From Bacillus proteolyticus (GTDB taxonomy: Bacteria > Bacillota > Bacilli > Bacillales > Bacillaceae_G): a stretch of DNA of 64,000 nt. Numbering within the stretch: the first letter of the stretch is position 1; the number at the start of each line of letters is the position of its first letter. Positions 49,346 through 58,152 of the stretch are shown in pieces. Made by a program: the position numbers and the translations under genes. A model generated the notes under the pieces. That model ran no database searches. It was not told the DNA's origin and saw only the letters and a program-made list of their open reading frames with translations. Location of the stretch: the NCBI RefSeq assembly GCF_001884065.1, contig NZ_MACH01000153.1, positions 1 to 64,000 of the forward strand, in the 5' to 3' direction.

Positions 49346-49383
49346 AAAGAAGCAGTTCTCTACCTTCATAGAGCACTGCTTCA
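49346..49383 (-). terminator. Terminator of the LCP gene
   Basis: GAAGCAGTTCTCTA and TAGAGCACTGCTTC form an almost perfect stem around CCTTCA, directly downstream of the stop at 49386. Confidence 0.8.
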
Positions 49384-49385
49384 CT

Positions 49386-50636
49386 TTATTCATTGTTATT
49401 AGACGATGTTTCTGTATCTTCACTGCTATTATCATTATGTTTATTGTTACTTGATTCATGTTTGTTTGTATCCTCAGAATCAGATTCTTTCGTTCTCTCT
49501 GAGTTTGTTTTTTTCGAATCGGATGTAGATTCTTTCGTTTTCTCTGAATTTGTTTTTTTCGAATCAGAATCAGAATCAGATTTTGTATATGCAGGTAGTC
49601 CAAGGTGACTACGAAGTTCGTTTGTAACATTAGCCAATTCTTTTTTATCTGGATTGTAGTAGTAAGTTCGGCCACCACCAGGAGATTTACTACATGTATC
49701 ATCACCTTTTGCCATGTAACAATCTTCACCTTCAATTTGTAATTTCTCAATTGAAGAATCTGCTCCATATTTATAGAATGAAAGCATATCGTCGAATGTT
49801 AAGTTTGTAACGAATTGGCCGTTAATATCATCAATGATATTACCAACTTTTGTTACGGATCCAACGCTTGTTAGTTTCTTTAAAATGGCTTCGATAACGA
49901 GTTGCTGACGTTGACCACGCATCGCATCACTATCAATGTGCCTTGTTCTAGCTAGAGCAAGAGCCTCTTCGCCATTTAACTTTTGAACACCTTTTTGCAG
50001 GTGAATTGCCTCAGCATTATCGTTGCTATCTTGCTCAGTAAATTCAACTGGTACATCAACTTCAATACCGCCTAAGTCATCGACGATTTTTATAAATGAT
50101 TTAAAGTTGAATTTTACAAAGTAATCGACAGGAACATTCATTAATTTTTCAACTGCATCAATGCTTGCTTGTGGTCCACCATCTTTTCCGTTTTTAGCAG
50201 AACCGAATGCATGAGCGTGTGTAATTTTATCTTTTTTCTTTTCTACTGGAATATAAGTATATGTGTCACGTGGAATACTTAATAGTTTAACAGTTTTGCT
50301 ATCTTTATTAAAAGTTGCAAGTAATAGTGCATCCGTTCTTATAGCTTCACCGTATTCTTTCCCACGGACATCGCTTTCATCAACACCCATGATTAAGACA
50401 GATACATTGTTTGTAATAGGTTTTACAGCCTTATCACGTAAATCAGATTTATCACCGCGCGCTAAATCGTGTGCGGCATTTCGAATAGCAGAAGATGCTT
50501 TATTTGCTAAAAACCAAGTATAACCGCCGCCTACTATTAAAAAGAATAGAATAGCGCTTATAATAATTTTTGTTTTTTTCTTACCTTTTTTCGGGTTATT
50601 GCGTGTATTTTCTTGCAAAGATGGGTTTTGCTCCAT
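49386..50636 (-). CDS. LytR-CpsA-Psr family wall glycopolymer ligase
   Basis: A 416-residue membrane-anchored LCP protein: basic N-terminus, one helix (about residues 24-44), and the LCP domain (about 75-330). Seen: VSVLIMGVDESDVRG, RTDALLLATFNKDSKTVKLL, SIPRDTYTYIP, KFNFKSFIKIVDDLGGIEVDVP and LARTRHIDSDAMRGQRQQ (conserved Asp and Arg residues). The last 65 residues are a low-complexity Ser/Asp/Asn/Lys/Glu tail. LCP enzymes attach teichoic acids or capsule to peptidoglycan. ATG 50636 follows AAGGAG; a GTG twelve codons earlier is less likely. Confidence 0.93.
   Translation of the reverse strand: MEQNPSLQENTRNNPKKGKKKTKIIISAILFFLIVGGGYTWFLANKASSAIRNAAHDLARGDKSDLRDKAVKPITNNVSVLIMGVDESDVRGKEYGEAIRTDALLLATFNKDSKTVKLLSIPRDTYTYIPVEKKKDKITHAHAFGSAKNGKDGGPQASIDAVEKLMNVPVDYFVKFNFKSFIKIVDDLGGIEVDVPVEFTEQDSNDNAEAIHLQKGVQKLNGEEALALARTRHIDSDAMRGQRQQLVIEAILKKLTSVGSVTKVGNIIDDINGQFVTNLTFDDMLSFYKYGADSSIEKLQIEGEDCYMAKGDDTCSKSPGGGRTYYYNPDKKELANVTNELRSHLGLPAYTKSDSDSDSKKTNSEKTKESTSDSKKTNSERTKESDSEDTNKHESSNNKHNDNSSEDTETSSNNNE
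49485..49574 (-). repeat. Two 45-bp tandem repeats in the LCP tail
   Basis: The units 49485-49529 and 49530-49574 are about 85 percent identical by eye. Each encodes 15 residues with the pattern DSKKTNSEKTKES, so copy number can change without a frameshift. They lie in the low-complexity C-terminal tail. Confidence 0.75.
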
Positions 50637-50899
50637 TTCCTGTACTCCTTCATTTGGATTGAAATACGACACTCATATCCACTTATTATAATGAAATTTA
50701 GCGAAAAAAAACATTACAAATCATTTACATTTCGTAAAAATTCAATTTATTTATAAAAAGTCAGATTTCTATATTTTATTTTTGAGATGTAGAATAAGTA
50801 TAAGTTGTTTTAGTAGAAATGAAAATATGTATTATGAGAAAGTGATAGAGAAGTAAGATTTGTTGAAATATAGCCAAGAAGATGTGATTAGCTGTATAT

Positions 50900-50925
50900 A
50901 TCTTTCTTATATAATAAAGAAAGAT
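50900..50925 (+). promoter_or_regulatory. Inverted repeat over a TATAAT before the quinone oxidoreductase gene
   Basis: ATCTTTCTT and AAGAAAGAT pair with an 8-base AT loop that contains TATAAT. It is a possible operator for the downstream gene, 27 bp from its start. The rest of 50640-50899 shows nothing I can identify. Confidence 0.4.
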
Positions 50926-50951
50926 TTTACGGATGAAGGAGAGAGAGCATA

Positions 50952-51950
50952 ATGAATCATACATCATTCCGAGCAATTGTCGTGAACGAAAAAGAAAATA
51001 ATCAATTTGAAAGAAAGCTTGTTGAGAGAGAAGTAAGTAGTTTGCCTGAAGGAGATGTGCTAATACGGGTTCATTACTCTTCATTAAATTATAAAGATGC
51101 CCTTTCAGCTACTGGTAACAAAGGTGTAACGAGAACATACCCTCATACACCAGGCATCGATGCAGCGGGAGAGGTAGTTAGCAGTGAAAATAACGTCTTT
51201 CAGGAAGGCGACCAAGTTATTGTAACTGGATATGATTTAGGTATGAATACTTCTGGTGGTTTCGGAGAATATATTCGCGTGCCATCATCTTGGGTTGTTC
51301 CTTTACCAAAAGAAATGTCTTTGAAGGAGAGTATGATGTATGGGACAGCCGGTTTTACAGCTGCCTTATCGGTATATAAGCTCATTAGAGCGGGAATTAC
51401 GCCTAGTATGGGAGATATTTTAGTAACTGGTGCTACTGGCGGAGTAGGTAGTGTAGCAGTTAGCATTTTAGCGAAGCTAGGATATAACGTAGTAGGATCA
51501 ACTGGGAAAATGCAAGAGAAACAGATGCTACTACGTCTAGGAGCGAAAAAAGCTATTCATCGTGAAGAATTGAATGATAAGTCTGGGAAACCGATGTTGA
51601 AGAGTGTATACGCAGGTGTTATCGATACAGTCGGTGGGAACATGTTAGAAAGTTCTTTAAAGGTAGTTAAGTATGGAGGTTGTGTAACGACGTGTGGTAA
51701 TGTAGCGGGGCAAGAGTTAAATACAACGGTATACCCATTCATATTACGAGGTATTAGCCTTTTAGGAATAGATTCAGTGCAATGTCCAGTAGACATGAGA
51801 AGAGAAGTGTGGGCATTGTTAGCGACCGATTGGAAAAACTTAGAGCTATTATCTTATACAGAAGAATGTACATTAGAAGAATTAGATGAGAAGTTTGCAC
51901 TTATACTGCAAGGAAAGTTAAAAGGAAGAACGATTGTAAATATGAAATAA
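50952..51950 (+). CDS. YhdH/YhfP-family quinone oxidoreductase
   Basis: A 332-residue zinc-free medium-chain dehydrogenase/reductase of the YhdH/YhfP type (acryloyl-CoA reductase-like). Seen: YSSLNYKDALSATG and TPGIDAAGEVV in the catalytic domain; the NADPH motif ATGGVGSVAVSILAKLGY (about residue 160); and GGCVTTCGNVAG. The cysteine zinc ligands of alcohol dehydrogenases are missing, as expected. GAAGGAGAG precedes the ATG. It is monocistronic. Confidence 0.93.
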   Translation: MNHTSFRAIVVNEKENNQFERKLVEREVSSLPEGDVLIRVHYSSLNYKDALSATGNKGVTRTYPHTPGIDAAGEVVSSENNVFQEGDQVIVTGYDLGMNTSGGFGEYIRVPSSWVVPLPKEMSLKESMMYGTAGFTAALSVYKLIRAGITPSMGDILVTGATGGVGSVAVSILAKLGYNVVGSTGKMQEKQMLLRLGAKKAIHREELNDKSGKPMLKSVYAGVIDTVGGNMLESSLKVVKYGGCVTTCGNVAGQELNTTVYPFILRGISLLGIDSVQCPVDMRREVWALLATDWKNLELLSYTEECTLEELDEKFALILQGKLKGRTIVNMK

Positions 51951-51983
51951 AAAAGAGACGCTTATTTGAGCGTCTCTTTTCCC
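51951..51983. terminator. Bidirectional terminator
   Basis: AAAAGAGACGCT and AGCGTCTCTTTT around TATTTG. It is shared by the quinone oxidoreductase and Na/Pi cotransporter genes. Confidence 0.85.
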
Positions 51984-51984
51984 C

Positions 51985-53640
51985 TTATAATGATTGTTTT
52001 AAATTGATTTTTCCTTGTTCACCTAAAACACCATCAGCGATATTTACAGCGTGATCACCGATACGCTCTAAGTTACTTACCATATCAACGAAGATGATAC
52101 TTGCATCACCTGAACAGCTACGTTCGTTCAGACGTAATACGTGACGTTTACGAAGAACACGTTCCATTTGGTCAATTTTACGTTCTTTTGCAATAACAGT
52201 TTGAGCTAGTTCAGTGTCAAAGTTTGTTAAAGCATTGATTGCATCTTGTAATGTTGAAATTGTTAATTCAAGCATTTCATTTAATTCAGCTAGTGCTTCA
52301 TCTGATAGTGAAACGCGGTTTGAAATTTGGAAATCTACAAGTTCTACCAGGTTTTCTACATGATCACCGACACGTTCAATATCTCCAACAACACCTGCTA
52401 AAACTGAATGTTTTTCAGAGTCTGTAGGTGAAAGTGGTTTTTCTGATAGTAAAACTAAATACTCGGTAATTTTTTTATCTAAATTGTTAATAGCTCCTTC
52501 TAATTGAGTAGCCATGTTAGCGTGTTTTTTATCTTGTGTATTTAAAAATTGGTTTGCTTCTTTTAATCCATGTAATGAGAACTCAGCCATGCGCACAATT
52601 TCTTTTTGCACTTCTGTTAGTGCGATAGCAGGAGATTGTTCAATAAAGATGGGATTTAAATGTTGCGGTTTGAAATCAATAGCAGAATCTTCGCCACGAA
52701 TAAGTTTTGTTACAATCCATGCTAATACAGCGATGAATGGGAATTGAATAATTGCATTTGTTATGTTAAATGTTCCGTGGGCAAATGCGATCGTCATTTC
52801 TGGATTTAAGTTTAATGATGTTTGGAAATATTGAATTAAATTTGTAAATGGTACTAATAAAATCGTAAAGATAATTGTACCGACGATATTAAAGATAACG
52901 TGAACTAATGCTGCACGTCTTGCTGCAATAGAAGTACCAATTGCTGCTAATACAGCTGTAATTGTTGTACCGATGTTATCACCAAATAATACAGGAAGAG
53001 CAGCTTTTAAATCGATTGCACCCTGACCGAATAGTTCTTGCAAAATACCGATTGTTGCACTTGAACTTTGTACAACTAAAGTGAAGACTGTACCAACAAT
53101 GACTCCTAAAATTGGGTTATCACTCATGCTAACCGTTAATTCTTGGAATGATTCTAAAGAGCGAAGAGGCTTCATACCTGCACTCATTAATTCTAAACCG
53201 AAGAATAACATACCAAAACCGAATATAACTTGACCTAAAGAATGTACTTTTTTATTTTTAAAGAAGAATAGTAAGATAGCCCCAATTGCCATAATTGGAA
53301 GAGCGTATTCTCCGATTTTAATCCCGATAATAAATGCGGTAACTGTCGTTCCAATGTTTGCACCCATAATAACACCAATTGCTTGTCTTAATGTCATAAA
53401 TCCGGCACTTACAAGTCCGACTGTTAAAGCGGTTGTTCCTGAACTTGATTGGATTAATACAGTAACTAACATACCTGCTAGTACACCCATAAGTGGGTTT
53501 GTTGTAAAGCGATCTAGAATATCGCGAAGACGATCTCCAGCTGCTTGTTGCAGTCCATCGCCCATGTATTTAATCCCGAATAAGAAAATACCTAATCCAC
53601 CAATGAACTGGAAGATCATATCTTGAATATTATATTCCAC
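51985..53640 (-). CDS. Na+/phosphate cotransporter family protein with PhoU domain
   Basis: A 551-residue protein: an N-terminal NptA/NaPi-II transport half with two inverted repeats (each with a QSSS motif: VLIQSSSGTTALTVGL and LVVQSSSATIGILQ) and a C-terminal PhoU-like helical domain (about 340-540). It probably moves phosphate with sodium. A GTG start at 53640 has AAGGAG eight bases upstream; the GTG at 53649 touches the site. Upstream is a 430-bp gene-free region. Confidence 0.92.
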   Translation of the reverse strand: MEYNIQDMIFQFIGGLGIFLFGIKYMGDGLQQAAGDRLRDILDRFTTNPLMGVLAGMLVTVLIQSSSGTTALTVGLVSAGFMTLRQAIGVIMGANIGTTVTAFIIGIKIGEYALPIMAIGAILLFFFKNKKVHSLGQVIFGFGMLFFGLELMSAGMKPLRSLESFQELTVSMSDNPILGVIVGTVFTLVVQSSSATIGILQELFGQGAIDLKAALPVLFGDNIGTTITAVLAAIGTSIAARRAALVHVIFNIVGTIIFTILLVPFTNLIQYFQTSLNLNPEMTIAFAHGTFNITNAIIQFPFIAVLAWIVTKLIRGEDSAIDFKPQHLNPIFIEQSPAIALTEVQKEIVRMAEFSLHGLKEANQFLNTQDKKHANMATQLEGAINNLDKKITEYLVLLSEKPLSPTDSEKHSVLAGVVGDIERVGDHVENLVELVDFQISNRVSLSDEALAELNEMLELTISTLQDAINALTNFDTELAQTVIAKERKIDQMERVLRKRHVLRLNERSCSGDASIIFVDMVSNLERIGDHAVNIADGVLGEQGKINLKQSL

Positions 53641-53828
53641 GCATTCCACTCCTTAAATTTCATGTACGATGTAATTATTAACTAAACCTTGAGACACTGT
53701 AAACGGTTTATCAGTAAAATTTACACTAAATTTACAAAGGGGCGAAAAGTTTACAATTCTTTAAAGAAACAGGTGGATTTAATTGGTTTTTCGGCTGATA
53801 CATCTGATTGATTTGTAAAGAAGTCACA

Positions 53829-53914
53829 TTTATCACACTATTTGTGGATAGTAAAAATAGGAGAGGTAAACTATCCAAATTGGATGCGCTAAGTAAAGTT
53901 TCCCCTTATTTATA
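53829..53914 (-). repeat. Degenerate bcr1-like repeat
   Basis: Starts TTTATCACACTATTTGTGG and ends GTAAAGTTTCCCCTTAT, matching both ends of copy D with many changes and a large internal deletion. It is an eroded copy in the 53641-54072 intergenic region, which otherwise shows no gene. Confidence 0.45.
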
Positions 53915-54028
53915 ATAATGGTTCTTTGCATATTTTTTGATTAAAGATAGAAAAATATGTAGGGAAATGGGGAGGTTTGAAATGAATGTATAATGAAAGT
54001 GAAAAAAGATTGAATTACTTACAACAAT

Positions 54029-54062
54029 AAAAAAGAGCAATTCGCATATGAATTTGCCCTGT
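54029..54062 (-). terminator. Terminator of the zinc-type alcohol dehydrogenase gene
   Basis: On the minus strand GGGCAAATTC and GAATTGCTC pair around ATATGC, followed by TTTTTTATT. Confidence 0.7.
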
Positions 54063-54072
54063 TCTTCTTTTA

Positions 54073-55059
54073 TTAGGAGTGGTCGTTATGTTTCACGTTT
54101 ATGACGACATTTCCCTTCTTGTGTCCTTCTTCAACATATATGTGGGCTTCAACAATTTCCTCAAAAGTATATTGTCTATCAATGACCACTTTCATCTTAT
54201 TGTTCTCTACAAGTTCTTTAAGAAACTCTAGTGCTTCGGAAGTTTCAGGTGCGTTTTGACTTAATATTAGTTTCTTGCGACTTGTCAATTTCGTCCATAG
54301 CATTTGAGCACTCGGTAACGGTTCGACTATATTTATATAAGTACCATCTTCTTTTAAGATTTTAATACAATCTGAAAAGGAGCTCTTATTTACTGCTTCA
54401 AAGATAACATCATAAGTTTCGTCTGTAGTTGAAAATTTTTTTGCGGTGTAATCAATTACTTCGTCAGCTCCTAGAGATTTGACTAACTCTAAATTGGTGC
54501 TACTGCATACTCCAGTAACTGTTGCGCCGAAATATTTAGAGATTTGTACTGCATAACTTCCGACACTTCCAGAAGCTCCGCAAATAAGAATGTTTTGACC
54601 ACTTTGAATGTTAGCTTTCCTAAGGAAGAACAAGGCTGTACGTGCTCCAATTGGGATGGATGCAGCTTCTTCATAGGATATATTGGAGGGCTTCATGCAT
54701 ACTGCTCCATCTTCGGGTAGACAAATATATTCAGCATAAGAACCGAAATTGACTTGGGTAGCTGCGAAAATTTGGTCTCCTTTTTTAAATCGTGTGACGT
54801 CTTTTCCTACCGATTCAACTTCACCAGCCAATTCCATTCCTAATATTTGTTTTTTCGGTTGCTTAAAGCCAAGTGCGATTCGAGCGGGTAGCCAAACAGA
54901 AGAGGGAACTGTAAAACTTCGTGAGCGAATATCTCCTGCTGTTACGGTTGTCGCTTTTATTTTTACAAGGATTTCGTTTTCTTTAGGACTAGGTTTTTCT
55001 ACCTCGGTTAGTTGAAGAACGTCCGGGGGACCGTATTTTGTGTAAACTACTGCTTTCAT
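54073..55059 (-). CDS. NAD(P)-dependent alcohol dehydrogenase-like (MDR)
   Basis: A 328-residue zinc-free MDR enzyme of the quinone reductase/RTN4IP1-like type. Seen: MKAVVYTKYGPPDVLQL opening, GMELAGEVESVGKDV, ICGASGSVGSYAVQISKYFG (NADP motif), and the C-terminal FEEIVEAHIYVEEGHKKGNVV typical of this branch. ATG 55059 follows GGAGG by eight bases. The substrate is unknown. It is monocistronic, flanked by terminators. Confidence 0.92.
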   Translation of the reverse strand: MKAVVYTKYGPPDVLQLTEVEKPSPKENEILVKIKATTVTAGDIRSRSFTVPSSVWLPARIALGFKQPKKQILGMELAGEVESVGKDVTRFKKGDQIFAATQVNFGSYAEYICLPEDGAVCMKPSNISYEEAASIPIGARTALFFLRKANIQSGQNILICGASGSVGSYAVQISKYFGATVTGVCSSTNLELVKSLGADEVIDYTAKKFSTTDETYDVIFEAVNKSSFSDCIKILKEDGTYINIVEPLPSAQMLWTKLTSRKKLILSQNAPETSEALEFLKELVENNKMKVVIDRQYTFEEIVEAHIYVEEGHKKGNVVINVKHNDHS

Positions 55060-55145
55060 CAACATTTCCTCCAATTCGTTCTATATATTAATATCATACG
55101 AACAACATGAATAAATAGAACAGCGGTTCACCTTTCAATACAATA

Positions 55146-55188
55146 CAAAAAGCAGTGTGATTTTTCTTAGGAATCCACTGCTTTTTGC
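55146..55188. terminator. Intrinsic terminator
   Basis: AAAAAGCAGTGtGATT and AATCcACTGCTTTTT around TTTCTTAGG, with flanking A- and T-runs. It lies downstream of the MFS gene on the minus strand and upstream of the alcohol dehydrogenase gene. Confidence 0.75.
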
Positions 55189-55244
55189 ATTTGTGTATAT
55201 ATAATTTTTTTAGTCCAAGTACTTTGAAAAAGAATCAGTTAACA

Positions 55245-56447
55245 TTACCCGGCGGCTTTTTCGTTTGTTTTATCTCCCTGTTTTTGTTTCCGTAAGCTTG
55301 TGATGTAAATGAAAAGGAATGCGATGAGTAATAGGGAAGAATAACGATATACAGTTGCATAGTTTGTAAAGTGTGCAATGAACCCAAAAATAATCGCTCC
55401 AGCACCAATTCCAAGATCAAATGCTGAGAAGAATGTTGCTGTTGCTACTCCTCGTCGGTGTGGTGCTACTCGGTCAATCATCCACGCTTGTAGTGCTGGT
55501 TGAATTGCTCCGAAACCACTTCCGTAACACGCTGCGGCAATAATTAAGCTCGGAATTGTAGTTGTATACGACAGCAAAATAATGCCTGTAAACGTAATAA
55601 TAACTCCTGGAATGATGACGAATGTATGGCCTTTCGTGTCATATAATTTTCCTGAAAACGGGCGAGTTACAGCGATTGCAAGTGCATTAAATAAAAAGAA
55701 AAGGCTAATATCAGCAATCCCGACTTCCGTAGCAAATAATGTGATAAAGCTCCCAATTCCCCCGTACATTAATGTAATACATAATATTAATAATGAAGGA
55801 AGTAAAGCTTTGCGCTCAATAAATCCATCGAGAAAGGTACCGGATATTTGCTGTGGTGGTTGCGGCGATTTTTTGATTTGAAGTAGTTTCGTTAATATTA
55901 ATGAAACTATTGTGCATGAAAGTGCACATAAAAAAAGAATTGTGAAGTTATATGTTTGCATAAGCCAAAGTCCGATAAGCGGACCGAGCGCCATGGCAAT
56001 AGTTCCAGAAAGACCGAAATAACCCATGCCTTCACCGCGTCGAGCTTGCGGAATTAAGTCTGAAACGACAGTTCCATATGTAGTCGTTGTAATACCAAAG
56101 CCAGCTCCGTGTAAAATACGAACGGCAAGCAATAGGAAAACGGTTGAAGCGAAAAGATAACTGCCCATAGCGAGTAAACAAATCGCGGTACCGATCATTA
56201 AAATGATTTTTTTGTTGAATTTTTGCAAGGCATTTCCAGTCAGCGGTCTAATAAAAAGTGCTGCAACGGTAAACATACCGACAACGAATCCGATATTTGA
56301 ACTTGTGCCCCCAATTTCTTTCACATAAACAGGTAAAGTTGGAATTAACATTTGAAATCCTAAAAACATACATAAGTTTGCTAGAATTAGCGCAATAAAC
56401 TCTTTCGTCCATAACGGTTCTCGTTTTACGAGTATTGCCTCTCCCAT
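55245..56447 (-). CDS. MFS transporter, drug-efflux type
   Basis: A 400-residue 12-helix major facilitator. Seen: the loop 2-3 motif GMFTVAALFIRPLTG (with Arg), RILHGAGFGITTTTYGTVVSDLIPQARRGEGMGYFG (motif C-like, 12-TM efflux) and DRVAPHRRGVATAT in the second half. It probably expels a drug or metabolite; the substrate is unknown. GGGGATG precedes the ATG. It is a single gene between terminators; a bcr1-like repeat lies just upstream. Confidence 0.9.
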   Translation of the reverse strand: MGEAILVKREPLWTKEFIALILANLCMFLGFQMLIPTLPVYVKEIGGTSSNIGFVVGMFTVAALFIRPLTGNALQKFNKKIILMIGTAICLLAMGSYLFASTVFLLLAVRILHGAGFGITTTTYGTVVSDLIPQARRGEGMGYFGLSGTIAMALGPLIGLWLMQTYNFTILFLCALSCTIVSLILTKLLQIKKSPQPPQQISGTFLDGFIERKALLPSLLILCITLMYGGIGSFITLFATEVGIADISLFFLFNALAIAVTRPFSGKLYDTKGHTFVIIPGVIITFTGIILLSYTTTIPSLIIAAACYGSGFGAIQPALQAWMIDRVAPHRRGVATATFFSAFDLGIGAGAIIFGFIAHFTNYATVYRYSSLLLIAFLFIYITSLRKQKQGDKTNEKAAG

Positions 56448-56468
56448 ATATTCATCCCCTATATAAAA

Positions 56469-56627
56469 GTTTTCCCGCTATTTGCGGGCAGTAAAACTCC
56501 CACCTCAAAATCCGGCTGGAGCAAAGAAGTTAGGTTGGAGTGGGGCTGCCCGTAAACGCCCGATTGGTGAAGGCTAATAATCAGTGGGGGATGAACAAAA
56601 CCCCCACTGATTAAAGTTTCACTTTAT
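56469..56627 (-). repeat. bcr1-like mobile palindromic repeat, copy D
   Basis: A 159-bp element. The right flank is TTTAT (56623-56627); the left flank is GTTTT, so the direct repeat has decayed. Inside are CCCGCTATTTGCGGGCAG, CACCTCAAAATCCGGCTGGAG, CCGTAAACGCCCGATTGG and the palindrome ATCAGTGGGGG / CCCCCACTGAT. The orientation matches copy B. Confidence 0.8.
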
Positions 56628-56917
56628 CTCTGTTCTTTCGAGTATATGTATTGGTCAACATAACAGTCAAGGAAGGTGTCTTGAAAACGGATAACAATTT
56701 TCGAGGTGAAAAACTGACAAATTTGTGTAAAAGCTACACAATTATGAAAAAAAGATGTAAAGTATAGATGTATAGACTAGTAGTTATGAATGATAGAAAT
56801 TGTTTTTTCTTTAAAGAAAGCGGATTCAAATTGTAGTGGAAGAGAAGGGGATACATACTTTTTCGCTACATATATTTGAAAAGGTTTACAATATGATGAA
56901 GAAAGAGGCGTGTACAT

Positions 56918-58006
56918 ATGAGACGATTAGGTATTTCTATTTATCCAGAACATTCGACAGTAGAGAAAGATAAGGAGTATGTAACACTAGCAAGTAAATA
57001 CGGATTTACACGTGTATTCACATGTTTATTATCTGTAGATGGCGAAAAAGAGAAAATTATAGAAGAGTTTAAGGAAACGATCTCTCATGCAAATGCATTA
57101 GGGTTCCAAGTATTAGTTGATATTAGTCCAGCTGTGTTTGAACAACTAGGTATTTCGTATAATGATTTATCGTTCTTCCATGAACTAGGTGCTTATGGTA
57201 TTCGTTTAGATGTTGGGTTCTCAGGTTTAGAAGAATCAATTATGACGTACAATCCATATGGCTTAAAAATTGAGATTAATATGAGTAACGGTACGAAGTA
57301 TGTAGATAACATTATGAGTCATAGACCAAATCGTGAAAATTTAATTGGCTGTCATAATTTCTATCCACACCGTTATTCAGGATTATCATACGATCATTTC
57401 ATTAAATGCTCGAAACAATTTAAAGATTACGGTATGAGAACCGCTGCTTTTATTTCATCATTCGATGCAACATATGGGCCTTGGCCAGTAACGGAAGGCT
57501 TATGTACGTTAGAGCAGCACCGTGAATTACCGATGACAACACAGGCGAAGCATCTATTTGCGACAGAATTAATTGATGATGTTATTATTGCGAACGCTTA
57601 TGCTTCAGAAGAAGAATTACAAGCACTAGGTGCATTAAATAAAGAGAAACAAACATTTGATATAGGACTATATGATACAACAACAGAATTAGAAAGAATT
57701 ATTGTGTTAGACGAACCACATTTTTATCGCGGAGATGTATCTGAATATATGATTCGCTCTACACAAAGTCGTGTGAAATATAAAAAAGAAGAGTTCAAAC
57801 CGCATAATACGCGCGAAATTAAGCGCGGTGATCTTTTAATTGATAATGAACAGTATGGTCAATATAAAGGTGAATTACAAATTGCTTTAAAAGATATGAT
57901 GAATACAGGAAAAACAAATGTAGTTGGCCGAATTGTAGAGGAAGAAATTTTCTTATTAGATTATTTACAAGCATGGGATAAATTTGGATTTACACTAAAG
58001 AAATAA
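56918..58006 (+). CDS. DUF871 / MupG-like 6-phospho-glycosidase, copy 1
   Basis: A 362-residue protein of the DUF871 family: an N-terminal TIM barrel (about 1-235) and a C-terminal cyclophilin-like domain (about 245-355). Seen: RRLGISIYPEHST, RVFTCLLSV, DISPAVFEQLGISYNDL, GCHNFYPHRYSGLSYD and the C-terminal RGDVSEYMIRSTQSR. S. aureus MupG of this family splits 6-phospho-MurNAc-GlcNAc. GAGGCGTGT lies before the ATG. It lies beside a PTS regulator and has a close paralogue at 62464. Confidence 0.93.
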   Translation: MRRLGISIYPEHSTVEKDKEYVTLASKYGFTRVFTCLLSVDGEKEKIIEEFKETISHANALGFQVLVDISPAVFEQLGISYNDLSFFHELGAYGIRLDVGFSGLEESIMTYNPYGLKIEINMSNGTKYVDNIMSHRPNRENLIGCHNFYPHRYSGLSYDHFIKCSKQFKDYGMRTAAFISSFDATYGPWPVTEGLCTLEQHRELPMTTQAKHLFATELIDDVIIANAYASEEELQALGALNKEKQTFDIGLYDTTTELERIIVLDEPHFYRGDVSEYMIRSTQSRVKYKKEEFKPHNTREIKRGDLLIDNEQYGQYKGELQIALKDMMNTGKTNVVGRIVEEEIFLLDYLQAWDKFGFTLKK

Positions 58007-58016
58007 TGAGAGCGGG

Positions 58017-58089
58017 ATAAAGTGAAGCTTTAATCAGTGGGAATGTAGTTCATCCCCACTGATTATTAGCATTCACTAATCGGGATAAA
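58017..58089 (+). repeat. Short bcr1-like repeat, copy E
   Basis: A 73-bp version flanked by ATAAA (58017-58021 and 58085-58089). It keeps the palindrome ATCAGTGGG...CCCCACTGAT and the end ACTAATCGGGATAAA but lacks the internal block between. It lies between the MupG-like gene and its terminator. Confidence 0.72.
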
Positions 58090-58130
58090 AGGGAAAAAAC
58101 TACTGATTTCAGTGGCTTTTTCCCTTTTAT
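58087..58130 (+). terminator. Intrinsic terminator
   Basis: AAAAGGGAAAAA and TTTTTCCCTTTT with inner ACTGA/TCAGT pairing. It separates the MupG-like gene from the regulator gene. Confidence 0.78.
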
Positions 58131-58152
58131 ATAAAGAGCGAGAGGAAGAGCT

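Noticed and set aside
49485-49574. Possible CRISPR-like or satellite array
   Set aside because: Only two adjacent units without spacers, in frame inside a coding tail. It is a coding tandem repeat.
49328-49768. 146-codon minus-strand frame over the LCP gene tail
   Set aside because: It is an out-of-frame reading of the Ser/Asp/Lys repeat region and gives low-complexity Ile/Lys/Gln-rich sequence. The LCP frame is the real one.
50776-51084. 102-codon minus-strand frame before the quinone oxidoreductase gene
   Set aside because: It runs into the start of a well-supported plus-strand gene, has no good ribosome binding site and an AT-driven composition.
56694-56714. Sequence similar to part of the lac operator and to a cre site (TGAAAACGGATAACA)
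   Set aside because: One extra base breaks the cre spacing, and the lac operator similarity covers only one half-site. Judged to be chance.
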